Source: an uncultured Lachnospiraceae bacterium (GTDB taxonomy: Bacteria; Bacillota; Clostridia; Lachnospirales; Lachnospiraceae). Taken from it: a stretch of DNA of 31,150 bases. The first letter of the stretch is position 1; each line of letters starts with the position of its first letter. Below, piece by piece: positions 30,497 to 31,150 of the stretch. A model generated the notes under the pieces. That model saw only the letters and a program-made list of their open reading frames with translations. It was not told the origin of the DNA and made no database searches. Location of the stretch: positions 1 to 31,150 of the forward strand of contig CAKRHW010000020.1 of NCBI GenBank assembly GCA_934339365.1, written 5' to 3'. The position numbers and the translations under genes were made by a program.

Positions 30497-31080
30497 TTAA
30501 GCTGTTTTTATCCCACTGTTTAATATTCTAATCTTATTTGCCTTAATCCATTCAATCAGAGTTTTCTCTTTCGCGTAACAATCTCTAAATTTATCAACAC
30601 ATTTCTCTTTATTTATATCTCTGCTTTCATAATCGTAACAATACAATAAAAATGATGAGTACCAATCTCTTTGTACCAATGTTCCATCTGAAAGTTTATA
30701 CATCCTGTCAGACAGCTTTTTCTTTATATAATTATTTGCTGTATGGTCGTATTGACTTGCCTTATAATTGTTAGGTACTTCTATATATGTACCGCCAGAG
30801 GCACTGAACTTCTTTTCTACCACTGTTTGGAAACCACCCGGACATCTGTTTTTTATAGATTTGCCAAAGCGTTTTTTCCTGTTAAATCTGCCTTTACTGT
30901 TGACTGTAGTCTCTTTGGTTCGTTTCATTAGTTTACTTGCATTTTTAGGTTCTGTAATGAATACATCTCCGAGACTTCTTATATAATTGGCATCCTCATT
31001 TATAGCAAGCTGCCTGTTCATAGCATTTATACGGCATAATTCAGTATGTTTAGCCTTTATCTTTTTATAATGATTGTTGT
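30497..31080 (-). pseudogene. 5'-truncated TnpB (IS200/IS605 family)
   Basis: The frame from a TAG at the IS-end junction (about 31080) down to 30497 encodes the C-terminal part of a TnpB: LGDVFITEPKNASKLMKR (RuvC-II with its Glu), NNYIKKKLSDRMYKLSDGT, and the RuvC-III Asp in VQRDWYSSFLLYCYD. The N-terminal half with the first RuvC Asp is absent, cut where another IS end begins. The zinc-ribbon position between RuvC-II and -III reads KASQYDHTANNY and carries no CxxC pair. Without RuvC-I it cannot cleave DNA. Its right end is intact (30268-30496). Confidence 0.75.
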
Positions 31081-31150
31081 GCTAAACTATAGTTGTAACA
31101 CACCGACCTAATAAGATATAATCTTAGGAGGAAACGAGGTATGTTACAAA
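31078..31150 (+). mobile_element. Left end of an IS200/IS605-like element, runs off the window
   Basis: The core CTAAACTATAGTTGTAAC with a possible TGTG/CACA stem at 31078-31100 matches the scar at 17246-17280. An AGGAGGAAACGAGGT ribosome region leads to ATG at 31141, whose first residues are MLQ, as in many TnpB or TnpA proteins. The element interrupts the truncated TnpB gene. The coding part lies outside the window, so the family is inferred. Confidence 0.55.

Overview
The base composition is AT-rich, Shine-Dalgarno sites are strong (AGGAGG-like), and the gene families include DUF4179 anti-sigma, DUF2752, DUF3791, cupin/CMD operons and FucO-type dehydrogenase. Together they point to a Gram-positive, low-GC Bacillota chromosome, most likely a gut anaerobe of the Lachnospiraceae. 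No rRNA, tRNA or CRISPR array was seen. Nearly every gene lies on the minus strand; the two intact plus-strand genes are a Crp/Fnr regulator and an HXXEE membrane protein, each divergent from a neighbour.

Layout (window coordinates). 1-4690: the start of a MATE-like gene running off the left edge, a lipoprotein, and a redox operon (MerR-like regulator, cupin-aldo/keto reductase fusion, CMD-family protein) with a LysR regulator upstream. 4711-8760: a two-component system plus ABC exporter; the response regulator promoter and the ABC promoter carry the same 11-bp direct repeats. 8841-10302: debris of a solute-binding lipoprotein and a hybrid histidine kinase, joined by deletions and frameshifts. 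10439-12353: zinc-ribbon/DUF4234 and DUF2752 membrane proteins and small or broken genes. 12478-13323: a SIR2-domain protein. 13435-17430: hcp with a divergent Crp/Fnr regulator and a palindromic operator, fucO, then remnants (IS end, Phd antitoxin). 17458-19934: sigma factor/anti-sigma pair and a nitroreductase-like protein. 20033-25162: a second ABC exporter/two-component operon with the same promoter geometry. 25298-28507: a broken gene, a TetR/HXXEE divergent pair, and a MATE transporter behind an unusual leader. 28584-31150: a decayed accessory region with an Spx/ArsC tail, two DUF3791 genes, a gene interrupted by TGA, a truncated phosphoesterase, a truncated TnpB element with its right end, and the left end of another IS at the edge.

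The most interesting signal is upstream of the MATE gene: a consensus promoter whose transcript begins directly with a terminator hairpin, followed about 100 nt later by a second terminator hairpin carrying the same loop motif. This looks like tandem ligand- or factor-controlled attenuation of an exporter. It may belong to, or resemble, the mepA/guanidine-IV class known upstream of MATE genes, but I could not compare it with that consensus. Second is the shared regulator-site geometry: 11-bp direct repeats ending exactly 6 bp before the -10 box at three promoters of two independent exporter systems.
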